This document shows positions 8,059 to 17,334 of a stretch of 47,381 bases of DNA, one piece after another. The position numbers were made by a program, and so were the translations under genes. This DNA is from Clostridiaceae bacterium (GTDB taxonomy: Bacteria; Bacillota; Clostridia; Saccharofermentanales; DTU023), in assembly GCA_012800435.1 (NCBI GenBank), contig JAAZJH010000037.1, positions 1 to 47,381 on the forward strand, written 5' to 3'. The notes under the pieces were generated by a model that was not told where the DNA came from, did no database searches, and worked only from the letters and a program-made list of their open reading frames with translations. Numbering within the stretch: the stretch's first letter is position 1; the number at the start of each line of letters is the position of its first letter.

Positions 8059-10731
8059 TTAATTCGACTGATACATATTAGGTGTATCGTCTTCTTGAGA
8101 GTTATTACCAACTGGCTGTGCCGTTATGATATACATCTGCGATCCAAAATCTCCCCATAAGCGCAAATCAGGATCGTAACCGGTACCAATATATTGATTA
8201 TTTAATCCAATGCCACTTTCTAACGCAGATCCACATGCCGTTAAATCGAGCAAGCCGTCTGACAATGCGTAATAACGGTTGGCAAGAGTAAGCGCTAATC
8301 CATCCGCCTTCAACTTAACAGGTGACACAAAATTGATCAAATGACCAAACCGAGCTATATGGACTTTCTGAGGACGTGTCCGCAATCTATACACCGTGTC
8401 CGTATCAAGTCCAACCACTCGTAGCCAATCGTTCTCTTCTCCTGATTTTGCAAGTGTCGTCGCGAATACCGCAATCGACTGTCGTCGATCTTCGGAAACG
8501 ACCGAAAAAGCTTCTTGGTTCGGTCGTGGCCAATCATATCGATAAAAACGTCCAAATTGAAAAAGTGCCCTGTGCTTTTTATAAAAAATTATCTGCTCTT
8601 TGATCTCCTCGCGCTCAACATGGTTCAACGCGGTTAGATCCATCTCATATCCGAAGGCACCGAACGCCGCCACATTAAAGCGCGTGCTAAGCGGCGTATT
8701 TCTGAGTGTCTGAGTATGTGGTGCCGCTGAAATATGTGCGCCCATTGTGTTTTGAGGATAAAAATACGAAAGGCCTTTTTGTATTCGCAGTCGCTCTATC
8801 GGATCGGTGTTATCTGACGCCCAAATTTGTGCGGCGAAACAAAGCATTCCTAAGTCGAAGCGATTACCTCCGGAGGAGCACATTTCAAGGAGGATTTCCG
8901 GACGCGAGCCGAAAATACGTTTTAACACTTGATAAAGCCCGAGAACATATCGATGCGCAAATTCTCCCGCATGCGTTTGCTTTGAAAAAAAATCGCTCAT
9001 GTGGCGGTTCATGTCCCACTTGACATACTTAATAGGCGCTCCGTCCAGGATTCTCGTCACATTATCTACAACATAATCCTGCACGTCAGGATTCGTAAAA
9101 TCCAACAACAGTTGATGTCGTCCCTGAACCGGTGTGCGACCAGGTATCTGAATTGCGTATTCCGGATGCGCCCTGTAAAGCGAACTGTTCGGATTAATAG
9201 ATTCCGGTTCAAACCAAAGTCCAAAACTCATCCCCAATTTTTCAATTTTTTTAGAAAAACCCTTCAGACCAGATGGTAACTTTTTTCGGTTGACCTCATA
9301 ATCTCCCAGTCCGGCAAGATCATTATTACGCGCTCCAAACCAACCGTCATCAAGCACAAACAACTCAATTCCAAGCTCTTTTGCTTGGCGCGCAAGTTTT
9401 AAAAGCTTTCGTTCATTGAAATCGAACATGAAAGCTTCCCAGCTGTTGATTAAAATGGGACGTTCGCAGTCGCGCCAAGGGCCTCTGACGATATGGCGCT
9501 GGATAAAACGATGAAACTGATAGCTCATCCCATTAAAGCCTTGATCGGAATAGGTGAACACTGCTTCAGGCGTTTCAAAAAACGTTCTTGGCTGAAGTTT
9601 CCATTGGAAATTCTCCGGTTGAATGCCGGACATCACTCGCACAAAACCGCGGCTTGAGCGTTCTACAGACGTTTGATGGTTGCCGCTATACACTAAATTA
9701 AAACCGTACACCTCTCCATAGTGTTCAGTCGCACGTTGATCAGCTAGGGCAAGAGCCGGATTTTGCCTATTGGACGAACTTCCGGTTCTACTTTCATTAA
9801 CAAATCGCCCATACGTCAGCGGTGTGACGACTAGGTTCGCTTCAGCATTCCAGTCACCACATATCGTTAACACATTAAACTCGCGTCCCGGCAAATCCAT
9901 CATTTGACTCATCATTTTGCGCAGATTTACCGGATCCTTGCCCCAGTTCCACAGAACAGCACGCCTCGAAATCACATTTTCATCCGGGAAAACGGTATAG
10001 ATAAGTTGCAACTCAAGCGGCCAGACTGCCTCTTTCAAAAAAATACTTAGCGTCTCTACTCCTGAAGAATGAGTAATTCCAGCGGTAATGTCACACCCAG
10101 CAGTATCGGCATCGCTCTGATCGGTCATGATTACATCATCGTATTCGTCTCCACAAGCATCGCCATATTTGTTTCTACTGCCATTTCCTTGTTCTCTTCC
10201 GACGTAATCTCTATATTCATTTCTACTTGTATCTTTGCCGTCATTTCCAGAGGCATCATCATATGCTGTAGGCAATGTCTTAGCCGGAAACACGCCTCGT
10301 TTTATTTCATAACGGTTAAATAAGAAGTCGGTGGTGAAGGTGCCGTCCAAAAATTCAACTTCAATAGGTGAAGTTCTAAAATCCCCGCGTCCACAACCAG
10401 ACCATTCAAGAAGTACGTTATCTAAGCAATACGTTTGATCGGACTTTCGATCGATACTTTCTAGACATGCTGAAGATGGGTAATCAAGCGCATGTGGCAA
10501 CTGTGGCGATTGATCCTCTCTAAGACAGGTGTGCGAAACGGGATCGGGATAAACCAACAACGAACCATAGGGTATCGTTCGTTTATAGCGTAATGCCTCA
10601 GCGTCCTCAATTCGCACCTTTTTTCCATAATGAATGCGCTCTATGTGCCCATATTCATTAGCCATGAAAAGATATGACGTATTCTTCGTATTCAACAAAA
10701 ACGTCCGATCACGAATCTCTATTGCTGACAA
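8059..10731 (-). CDS. GH36 alpha-galactosidase with an octapeptide-repeat insertion
   Basis: 890 aa, well above the roughly 730 aa usual for GH36. It releases alpha-1,6-linked galactose from melibiose/raffinose-type sugars. The nucleophile Asp is in YVKWDMNRH, the acid/base Asp in WASDNTDPIERL, and VLDDGWFGARN and the Cys-containing EMCSSGGNRFD match the family. The extra length includes about 56 hydrophilic residues at 156-211, made of eight-residue repeats inside the N-terminal beta-sandwich domain. The start is TTG at 10731, supported by AAGGGGG eight bases upstream. No signal peptide, so intracellular, matching import by the GPH symporter. It lies 29 bp behind the alpha-glucosidase gene. 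Confidence 0.93.
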   Translation of the reverse strand: MSAIEIRDRTFLLNTKNTSYLFMANEYGHIERIHYGKKVRIEDAEALRYKRTIPYGSLLVYPDPVSHTCLREDQSPQLPHALDYPSSACLESIDRKSDQTYCLDNVLLEWSGCGRGDFRTSPIEVEFLDGTFTTDFLFNRYEIKRGVFPAKTLPTAYDDASGNDGKDTSRNEYRDYVGREQGNGSRNKYGDACGDEYDDVIMTDQSDADTAGCDITAGITHSSGVETLSIFLKEAVWPLELQLIYTVFPDENVISRRAVLWNWGKDPVNLRKMMSQMMDLPGREFNVLTICGDWNAEANLVVTPLTYGRFVNESRTGSSSNRQNPALALADQRATEHYGEVYGFNLVYSGNHQTSVERSSRGFVRVMSGIQPENFQWKLQPRTFFETPEAVFTYSDQGFNGMSYQFHRFIQRHIVRGPWRDCERPILINSWEAFMFDFNERKLLKLARQAKELGIELFVLDDGWFGARNNDLAGLGDYEVNRKKLPSGLKGFSKKIEKLGMSFGLWFEPESINPNSSLYRAHPEYAIQIPGRTPVQGRHQLLLDFTNPDVQDYVVDNVTRILDGAPIKYVKWDMNRHMSDFFSKQTHAGEFAHRYVLGLYQVLKRIFGSRPEILLEMCSSGGNRFDLGMLCFAAQIWASDNTDPIERLRIQKGLSYFYPQNTMGAHISAAPHTQTLRNTPLSTRFNVAAFGAFGYEMDLTALNHVEREEIKEQIIFYKKHRALFQFGRFYRYDWPRPNQEAFSVVSEDRRQSIAVFATTLAKSGEENDWLRVVGLDTDTVYRLRTRPQKVHIARFGHLINFVSPVKLKADGLALTLANRYYALSDGLLDLTACGSALESGIGLNNQYIGTGYDPDLRLWGDFGSQMYIITAQPVGNNSQEDDTPNMYQSN
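10099..10266 (-). repeat. 24 bp (octapeptide) tandem repeat inside the alpha-galactosidase gene
   Basis: Residues 156-211 divide into seven eight-residue units: AYDDASGN, DGKDTSRN, EYRDYVGR, EQGNGSRN, KYGDACGD, EYDDVIMT, DQSDADTA. Consensus is acidic/Lys-Tyr-x-Asp-x-x-Gly/Arg-Asn/Asp. At DNA level TATTCGTCTCC, TATTTGTTTCT and TATTCATTTCT on the plus strand start at 10142, 10166 and 10214, that is 24 and 48 bp apart. The reading frame is kept throughout. Confidence 0.75.
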
Positions 10732-10760
10732 ACTGCGCCCCCTTCATATCAAAAAATTGC

Positions 10761-12590
10761 TCATAAAACCTTTAGAATAGCGGCCTCATAAGGATCTAGC
10801 ATGCTTCCAATCTCATCTCGCTCGTAAGAAGAGAAAAGACATGGTCCTTGATAAGGACTTTTTTTACGTTTGCCCGACAAATTTACAACTATAATCAGTT
10901 TTTCCTTTTGCTCATGTTCTCCTGACAACGAAGTCCCAACATGCTTTATGGATTCTAGAACGTTTGTCAACTTTTGATCTACCTGTGAATAAGAACGTTC
11001 AAAAGCGTAAACTGATCCGCGTCGATGTAGCTCTCTAAAATCACCACAACGCATCGCCTTACTTTTTTTCCTGAAGCGAATGATCCTCTGATAAAATTGT
11101 AAAATTGATTCAGCATCCAGTTTTTCACTTTTAACATTAATTTGTTTGTAATTGCGGTTTATACCTAACCATGGCTTCCCTGTTGTAAAACCTGCGTTCG
11201 GCTCATCACTCCATTGCATCGGCGTTCTCGCGTTATCACGACTTTTGGTTGTCATCATTTTCCAAAGAAGTCGTTTAGGGAAGCGTAATCGCTTGCCAAT
11301 TTTCCAAATATTGTGTGATTCTATATCACGAAGCTCATCCATCGAGGCAAAATCGAAATTCGTCATCCCAATTTCCTGCCCCTGATAAAGAAAAACTGTA
11401 CCCTTCAGACCCATTAGGAGAAGAGCCAAGGCCTTCGCACTCTCCCGATGATATAGATCGGCATCCCCAAAACGAGACACCGACCTAGGCTGATCATGAT
11501 TTTCAAAATAAATCGTGTTCCAGAACAAGTTTTCCTGCCACCTTGACAGTGTTTTGAAAAATCTATTTGGCGAAAATGGGCGCAAAAACCATTTAATCTT
11601 GAAACAGTCAGTTTCCATATGCTCAAACGAAAAAACAGCACTTAATTCTTGTCGTGCAGGATTGGCCAAATCATCTGCCATTTTCGTCGTTATGAACACT
11701 GTCTCGCCAACCGTAAAAGCGTCGTACTTTGACCAAACATTTTGGTTGAAACGCCGAAGCAGTTGATGCAAACCCGGTGTCGACAAATAATGCTCAATGC
11801 CTGTCAATGCAGGTTTTGGTTTCCCGTTTTTTAGTGTATTTTTGTAAAGAATGTTAATCACGTCGCATCGAAAACCTACGACGCCACGGTCTAGCCAAAA
11901 TTCCATAACCTTTTCAACCGCTTCAATTACTTTTTCATTTCGATAATTGAGATCCGGCTGTTCTTTTGCAAAAAGGTGTAAATAATATTCTCCGCGCATC
12001 TCATCATATGTCCATGGAATCTCGCCGAAGAAATTGCCCCAGTTGTTAGGTACTTTACCCGGTGACATTTTTTCAATTTTAGTATTATCTTTCGCTTCCT
12101 TTGCCGAATCAACTGATAAAGTTGAATTTTTGCTTTGTTCTTCGATTTTTTTCAGTTCATTACCTTCATTATCTGGAAAGGTTGAATTATTGTCGTTTTG
12201 ACCCGGTTGCCAAATATAAAAATCAGTATAGGGATCAATTCGCTGACGACTTTTTTGGAACCATACGTGCTGATCTGACGTATGGTTGATTACTAGATCC
12301 ATCAAAATCTTAATGCCTCGTTCACCGGCAAGCTTAACAAGACGGTCAAAGTCATTCATCGTTCCATAGTTGGGATGAATCGCGCAATAATCACTAATAT
12401 CATAGCCGTTGTCGCGATTAGGCGATGGATAAAGTGGTGAAATCCATAAAAGATCTACACCAAGTTGTTCAAGATAATCGAGCCTGTTAATAATCCCAAG
12501 GATATCGCCAACTCCATCTCCATTAGAATCACTAAAACTCATCGGGTAGATTTGATAAACAATTTTGTCTTGCCACCAATTTCGTTTCAT
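10761..12590 (-). CDS. GH13 alpha-glucosidase (oligo-1,6-glucosidase / sucrase-isomaltase type)
   Basis: 609 aa against about 555 for typical oligo-1,6-glucosidases. GH13 motifs appear in order: MDLVINHTSDQHVWF near residue 98, GFRCDVINIL with the nucleophile Asp, FTVGETVFI with the acid/base Glu, and YFENHDQPRSVSRFG. The start KRNWWQDKIVYQIYPMSF is typical. Between the usual Y-I-W and the P-N-N-W segment sits an Asn/Ser/Lys/Glu-rich insertion at about 131-178, built from an imperfect duplication. Likely cleaves isomalto-oligosaccharides or the sucrose moiety left after alpha-galactosidase action. No clear Shine-Dalgarno is seen before the ATG. First gene of the minus-strand cluster. Confidence 0.93.
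   Translation of the reverse strand: MKRNWWQDKIVYQIYPMSFSDSNGDGVGDILGIINRLDYLEQLGVDLLWISPLYPSPNRDNGYDISDYCAIHPNYGTMNDFDRLVKLAGERGIKILMDLVINHTSDQHVWFQKSRQRIDPYTDFYIWQPGQNDNNSTFPDNEGNELKKIEEQSKNSTLSVDSAKEAKDNTKIEKMSPGKVPNNWGNFFGEIPWTYDEMRGEYYLHLFAKEQPDLNYRNEKVIEAVEKVMEFWLDRGVVGFRCDVINILYKNTLKNGKPKPALTGIEHYLSTPGLHQLLRRFNQNVWSKYDAFTVGETVFITTKMADDLANPARQELSAVFSFEHMETDCFKIKWFLRPFSPNRFFKTLSRWQENLFWNTIYFENHDQPRSVSRFGDADLYHRESAKALALLLMGLKGTVFLYQGQEIGMTNFDFASMDELRDIESHNIWKIGKRLRFPKRLLWKMMTTKSRDNARTPMQWSDEPNAGFTTGKPWLGINRNYKQINVKSEKLDAESILQFYQRIIRFRKKSKAMRCGDFRELHRRGSVYAFERSYSQVDQKLTNVLESIKHVGTSLSGEHEQKEKLIIVVNLSGKRKKSPYQGPCLFSSYERDEIGSMLDPYEAAILKVL
12057..12200 (-). repeat. In-frame duplicated insertion in the alpha-glucosidase
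   Basis: GTTGAAT occurs on the plus strand at 12121 and 12181 (60 bp apart), and TTCAATTTT/TTCGATTTT at 12072 and 12141 (69 bp apart). The encoded halves begin NSTFPDNEGN and NSTLSVDSAK and end KKIEEQS and TKIEKMS. Both spacings are multiples of three. The insert is hydrophilic and lacks the sequence conservation of its flanks. Confidence 0.6.
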
Positions 12591-12811
12591 AGTTTAATAC
12601 CCGCAAAATTTCAAGTTTTTTTCATTAGAGAGTACGATGTCTAATTATACCCCACTTGCGCGTTTAAACTTGATTTTTTGTCTGACTTTTCATGCCATGA
12701 TGTCGTCAATGACACGCCATACCACAAACACTTTATCGTTAATTTTATGCTATAGTCTGTCTACCATGACCCACATGATGATGGTGTACATGTATAGATG
12801 GGGATCCGATC
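12591..12811. promoter_or_regulatory. Divergent promoter region between alpha-glucosidase and galK
   Basis: On the minus strand a perfect TATAAT (12644-12649) faces the alpha-glucosidase gene. On the plus strand TGC-TATAGT (12751-12756), an extended -10, faces galK. Neither has a good -35, which would fit activator-dependent transcription. The palindrome GTTTAAAC lies just upstream of the minus-strand -10. I see no certain LacI- or AraC-type operator. Confidence 0.4.
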
Positions 12812-14137
12812 ATGAATCGCAGTGCTTTTCGCTCTTTGTTGTCAGAAAAATCACTTCAAAATCGCCTTGCTTTTCTATATGGACAAGACGCGACTGATCA
12901 TAACTACTTTCGTTATAGCAACGCACTTTCGCAATTTGAACGTTGTTTTCCCGAAGATGAAGATATCATCGTTATATCAACACCTGGACGTACGGAGATT
13001 GGAGGCAACCACACAGATCATAATGCAGGCCTAGTTTTAGCAGCTTCGCTTGATCTTGATATGATAGGCATCGCGGCAATAAATAATCACAACATCATGA
13101 GAATATACAGCGATCATCACGATCCTGTTGAGGTCGAAACATCTAATCTGCACCCTAATGCAGAGGAGCGACATACTTCTAAGGCATTGCTTCGAGGCGT
13201 TGCGGCTCGGATGCAACAATTAGGTTACCGTATCGGTGGGTTCGATTGCTGGCTGACGTCTAATATTTGGCAGGGCGTGGGTATTTCTTCGTCCGCTGCC
13301 TTCGAAGTCGAAATGTGCTCTATCCTCAATCATCTTTATAATGAAGGTGAGATCGATCATATTACCATCGCGAAAATCGCCCAATACGCCGAAAATCACT
13401 TTTTTGAGAAACCGTGCGGTTTGATGGATCAGCTCGCTTGTGCGGTCGGAGGAATAATACTTATCGACTTTGAGAATCCCGAGAACCCAAAAATTACGAA
13501 GATCATTTCTAACGGCGGCAGTAAGAACAATGAAATAGACGGCACATGGAACATCTTTGGATTTGAAAAATTAGACCATACATTATTTTTGATTGAAACC
13601 GGCACATCTCACACAGGACTAACGGATGAATATGCAGCCGTTGAACGTGAGATGAAACAAGTAGCCAACGTGCTAGGAAAATCGTTGCTTCGACAATGCT
13701 CTAAAGAACAGTTCCTAGGCCAATTATTCAACTTAAGAGAACAAATATGCGATCGCGCCTTGCTTCGCGCATACCATTACTTCAATGAAAATGAGCGCGT
13801 TCTAGCTCAGTTCAATGCACTAAAAGCGGGAGATATGTGCCGTTTCAAGGAGCTTGTAATTGAGAGCGGTCGTTCATCTTATATGTATTGTCAGAACATC
13901 TATCCAAATAAAGAGTGGCACACGCAACCATTAAGTCTTGCGTTCATGTTAGCTGAAAATATTCTTCGAGAAGTGGGCGCTTGGCGTCTACAAGGCGGCG
14001 GATTCGGTGGTATGCTTCAAGCTTATGTACCGATCAACCTGGTTAAGGATTTCGAAAACGGAATGAGTATGCTTTTTGGTGATCATGCTATGCATCGGGT
14101 TAGAATTCGCCCCATCGGAACAACAAGGATTTTTTAA
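12812..14137 (+). CDS. galK: Galactokinase
   Basis: 441 aa GHMP kinase that phosphorylates galactose to galactose-1-phosphate, the first Leloir step. The galactokinase signature appears as TPGRTEIGGNHTDHNAGLVL near residue 50. The ATP-binding motif is GVGISSSAAFEVE near 155, with GLMDQLACAVGG following, and the C-terminal GHMP motif is LQGGGFGGMLQAY. The Glu-Ile-Gly-Gly-Asn-His form replaces the more common Asn-Leu-Ile-Gly-Glu-His and is seen in other clostridial galactokinases. It is transcribed divergently from the alpha-galactosidase cluster, which would supply its substrate. Shine-Dalgarno GGGGAT precedes the ATG. galT and galE are not in the window. Confidence 0.94.
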   Translation: MNRSAFRSLLSEKSLQNRLAFLYGQDATDHNYFRYSNALSQFERCFPEDEDIIVISTPGRTEIGGNHTDHNAGLVLAASLDLDMIGIAAINNHNIMRIYSDHHDPVEVETSNLHPNAEERHTSKALLRGVAARMQQLGYRIGGFDCWLTSNIWQGVGISSSAAFEVEMCSILNHLYNEGEIDHITIAKIAQYAENHFFEKPCGLMDQLACAVGGIILIDFENPENPKITKIISNGGSKNNEIDGTWNIFGFEKLDHTLFLIETGTSHTGLTDEYAAVEREMKQVANVLGKSLLRQCSKEQFLGQLFNLREQICDRALLRAYHYFNENERVLAQFNALKAGDMCRFKELVIESGRSSYMYCQNIYPNKEWHTQPLSLAFMLAENILREVGAWRLQGGGFGGMLQAYVPINLVKDFENGMSMLFGDHAMHRVRIRPIGTTRIF

Positions 14138-14340
14138 TATCTGAAACCGAAGTATACTTTGCTTGCCCGCTTGTCGTCATTTTTTCAAGTTGCACGTTAG
14201 AAAACAATGCTAAAAGAAAATGTGCGTTGCTACTTGCAGATGATTTTCTAAATTATTTCTTTTTTTGAGGATTCAAAAAACGAATATGATTTCAAAAGAC
14301 AGCTTAAAGATAGCGCTAAGGAAGCTTCTTGCGTTTTATG

Positions 14341-15330
14341 TTATCGCGCTTTGAACAAAGTGTGTTTCGGGTAATTACGAAGATTATTCCATGCTATTTC
14401 GTAAATTTCATAGATTATCCGAACGCCTGGAAATTTTGGGACTTCATGAAAAAGTACTTTTTGTGCCCGCGATCGACATGCTCTGGCACCTTTAAGAAGC
14501 AAGTCAGTAATAGCAATAAATCCTTCAAAGAATTTGCGGGCACGAATACGTATTTTTTTGCCTATTCGGGATGCGATATCGAGTGCAAGAATCTCAAAAT
14601 GATGTGTCTTAGCAAGCTGTTCGTAACAAACGGACACAACTTGATATCCTTCTACGGACAGATTCGTTGCTCGTATTTTATCGCGGTAAAATGATTGATC
14701 GTTATTATGAAAATCTTTGCTGTCATACTCAATAATGAGTTTGTGGGATGGCACATATAAGTCAGCATAATAGAGCTTGCCGGTTTTCTCGGTTGTGATT
14801 TGAGCGTTGAATTGTAGATTGGTGATACCACATCCACCAAGTGCATTCGGAAGGCGTAAAAACATAAATAGGTAGGATTCCATTGGCGATCGTGAGCCCT
14901 CTTCTATGTAACGTAATGCACGCAATGCTTTTCTTCTCCCTCGATGGCCATAGAGTTCTTTTGCACAATTGAGAAGTTCTTTCTTGGAGCAAAGAGGATA
15001 GTAACCGTGTTGACAGGAACAGATTTGTAGTCCTAAAAAAATTAGCTTGTGTATGCTGTACTCATTTGCCATTTGCAAAAAAACAAGCGGAAGGGTGCAA
15101 ACTCCTTCTTGAGTGTACTTATCTGCACCCTTAATCCGACAAGTGTGCAAAATAATACCCTGAGGTCTATAAATCGTTCTATCAGTAAAGATTACATGCT
15201 CCTCAGGTATTACAATGTCGCTCGGTTCAAGCCCGCCCTTTAGATTTGGCACTTGCCAATATTCGAGGGCTGCCCGACCACACAAGTATTTTTCCAGCTT
15301 TGTATTCGAATGTTCATTCTTTGTATTCAT
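14341..15330 (-). CDS. DUF559-like PD-(D/E)XK nuclease-fold hypothetical protein
   Basis: 329 aa. The C-terminal half has the layout of DUF559/Vsr-like nucleases: RSPMESYLFMFLRLP near residue 152 supplies the first conserved Glu, and YADLYVPSHKLIIEYDSKDFH near 187 supplies the D-(x)n-E-x-D core. A basic, Arg/Lys-rich C-terminus follows. The N-terminal half resembles the AbiEi/DUF559 proteins common in Clostridia and Actinobacteria. No partner antitoxin or methylase gene adjoins it, so a defence role is speculative. The Shine-Dalgarno is poor (AGGTAG is 17 bases upstream). The gene lies alone between galK and the NSS transporter, and lateral origin is possible. Confidence 0.75.
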   Translation of the reverse strand: MNTKNEHSNTKLEKYLCGRAALEYWQVPNLKGGLEPSDIVIPEEHVIFTDRTIYRPQGIILHTCRIKGADKYTQEGVCTLPLVFLQMANEYSIHKLIFLGLQICSCQHGYYPLCSKKELLNCAKELYGHRGRRKALRALRYIEEGSRSPMESYLFMFLRLPNALGGCGITNLQFNAQITTEKTGKLYYADLYVPSHKLIIEYDSKDFHNNDQSFYRDKIRATNLSVEGYQVVSVCYEQLAKTHHFEILALDIASRIGKKIRIRARKFFEGFIAITDLLLKGARACRSRAQKVLFHEVPKFPGVRIIYEIYEIAWNNLRNYPKHTLFKAR

Positions 15331-15774
15331 ATGTTCATTTTAGTTCTACCTGCCATGGGCATTGTATGGCGTTTTCGTCGATGTCTCCCTTTAGTCGTCA
15401 AATTGACGGATGATCCGTCTTTTTGCTCTCATAATCTTTCGAATATTTGGTGGCTTTATTATTCCTGTGGTCATATGGGATGAGTCATCCCATTGTTCGC
15501 ACAGTCACTGTGATTATTTCGTTTTCGCAATTACGTTGCAGTTCTCTGTAATTATATTTACGACAGTACAATATTTTCATGAAATTGATATACTTTAGGA
15601 AACGGAAATAACGTTTTAAATAGTAGCATTAGGCAATTCTTTCAAAGAAAAGGAATTTCTGAAGATTCAAGATTTACTGAGAAAAAAAAACACCTGAAAA
15701 ACTATAACGGAATCATATCTTCTAGAAACTGTGTGTTTCGATGAAATGTTACCGGTCATGTATGAGGGGGACTT
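15331..15774. other. Intergenic region with a double palindrome and T-run
   Basis: No gene is seen. CGTCAAATTGACG (15396-15408) overlaps GACGGATGATCCGTC (15405-15419), which is followed by TTTTTG. The second palindrome plus T-run could be a small plus-strand terminator, but nothing obvious upstream needs it, so an operator is also possible. Nearer the transporter a possible -10 TATACT lies at 15589-15594 without a good -35. Confidence 0.35.
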
Positions 15775-17151
15775 ATGTCACAACAACGTGAATCATTTAC
15801 GAGCAGAATTGGGTTTATATTGGCCGCGGCTGGTTCTGCGGTCGGTCTTGGAAATTTATGGCGTTTTCCTTATCTCGCGGCCCAGCAGGGCGGTGGCGTT
15901 TTTCTGCTAGTCTATATTCTTTTTGCTCTGACCTTTGGTTTATCCTTGCTCATTACGGAAGTAGCCATCGGTCGGCGCACGAGGTTATCAGCGATGAGCG
16001 CGTATACCGCAATGCATCCAAAATTTTCTTTTCTCGGCGTACTGGCCATGATTGTACCGACGATTATTCTTTCTTACTACTGTGTAATCGGAGGGTGGGT
16101 CACAAAATATGGCTATGAGTTTATCGTGGGTTCAGGCCAAAAACTTGCTGAGCAATCAGAAGATTATTTCAATACATTTATTACAATGGGAGGCCGCGGA
16201 CTCATCCATAACGCCGAATTCTGGTTCATTATCTTTCTTGGCGTGACAGCAGTTATCATCTTGTTTGGTGTACAAAAAGGAATTGAAATAGCAAGTAAAA
16301 TTATGATGCCTTTGCTCATTATCATATCCGTAGGTATTGTAGTCTATGTATTAACAATTCCCGGCGTAGCGAATGGACTGAAATATTACCTTGTTCCCGA
16401 TTTTTCTTTTATCTCATCATTTAAGGATTTTACAAATTTATTGCTATTGGCATTAGGGCAGCTTTTTTACTCGCTTTCGCTTGCGATGGCCATTATGATT
16501 ACGTATGGTTCCTACATGAAACAGGAAGATGATCTTCAAAAATCCTCTGCCCAAATTGTTGCTTTGGACACCTTTGTGGCATTTCTAGCCGGATTAATGA
16601 TTATACCGCCGGTTGTCGCATATAGCGGCGGAGATCCTACTCTGATACGTTCGCAGGCGGGACCTGGCTTGATGTTCGTAACGTTGCCCAAGGTATTCGC
16701 TGATATGCCGGCAGGTAATATCGTTGGCGCCGCTTTCTTTATCCTCGTTTTCTTTGCTGCACTCACGTCCTCTATTTCTCTTATGGAAGCAGTCGTTTCA
16801 ATCGTTATGGATGTCACAAAAATTAAGCGTACGACGGCAACTTTAACCGTTATCGGCGTTTCCGTGTTGATCGGCACTTTATCCTGTCTCGGGTATGGCC
16901 CGCTTGCAGGTATTCAAATTATAGGACGTGCTTTTCTCGACTTTTTTGACTTTATTACCAATTCAGTCATGATGCCCATTGTCGCGATCTTTACCTGTAT
17001 TTTGGTGGGTCATGTGGTAAAGCCGGACTACATAGAACATGAAGTGCTAAAGTCAGGTAATTTTAGGGCCAAGAAAGCTTATGAGATCATGATCAAGTGG
17101 ATAGCCATTCCTATGCTGGTCGTGATTTTGCTGTCCAATCTTTTCGCGTAA
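15775..17151 (+). CDS. Sodium-dependent transporter, neurotransmitter:sodium symporter (NSS) family
   Basis: 458 aa with about 11-12 membrane helices. The NSS signature is plain at residues 15-40: GSAVGLGNLWRFPYLAAQQG, which holds the unwound TM1 Na+/substrate site. FYSLSLAMAIMITYGSY (TM6 region) and FFAALTSSISLMEAVVS (TM8) are also typical. Bacterial members such as LeuT, TnaT and MhsT import amino acids with Na+. Substrate is not readable here; aromatic or branched amino acids are the usual guess. A GAGGGGG Shine-Dalgarno precedes the ATG. Single-gene unit. Confidence 0.94.
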   Translation: MSQQRESFTSRIGFILAAAGSAVGLGNLWRFPYLAAQQGGGVFLLVYILFALTFGLSLLITEVAIGRRTRLSAMSAYTAMHPKFSFLGVLAMIVPTIILSYYCVIGGWVTKYGYEFIVGSGQKLAEQSEDYFNTFITMGGRGLIHNAEFWFIIFLGVTAVIILFGVQKGIEIASKIMMPLLIIISVGIVVYVLTIPGVANGLKYYLVPDFSFISSFKDFTNLLLLALGQLFYSLSLAMAIMITYGSYMKQEDDLQKSSAQIVALDTFVAFLAGLMIIPPVVAYSGGDPTLIRSQAGPGLMFVTLPKVFADMPAGNIVGAAFFILVFFAALTSSISLMEAVVSIVMDVTKIKRTTATLTVIGVSVLIGTLSCLGYGPLAGIQIIGRAFLDFFDFITNSVMMPIVAIFTCILVGHVVKPDYIEHEVLKSGNFRAKKAYEIMIKWIAIPMLVVILLSNLFA

Positions 17152-17334
17152 TATCTTCTGTGCGATATGGCGCTTACAGTGCTGAAGAAAGATCTTACGT
17201 ACATTTGACTTAGCAAGTGATGTTGATGTAGCTCCAATCTGTGAGCGATCTCGGTTGAACTTTTCTTGTAATAGTTATAGGTACATATTGGAAATAATTG
17301 ATTTTAGAATTGATTTAAGAAAGGATAGCTTGCG

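Noticed and set aside
4864-12811. CcpA catabolite-response elements in the sugar cluster
   Set aside because: No convincing 14-16 bp cre match was found by eye in the intergenic regions.
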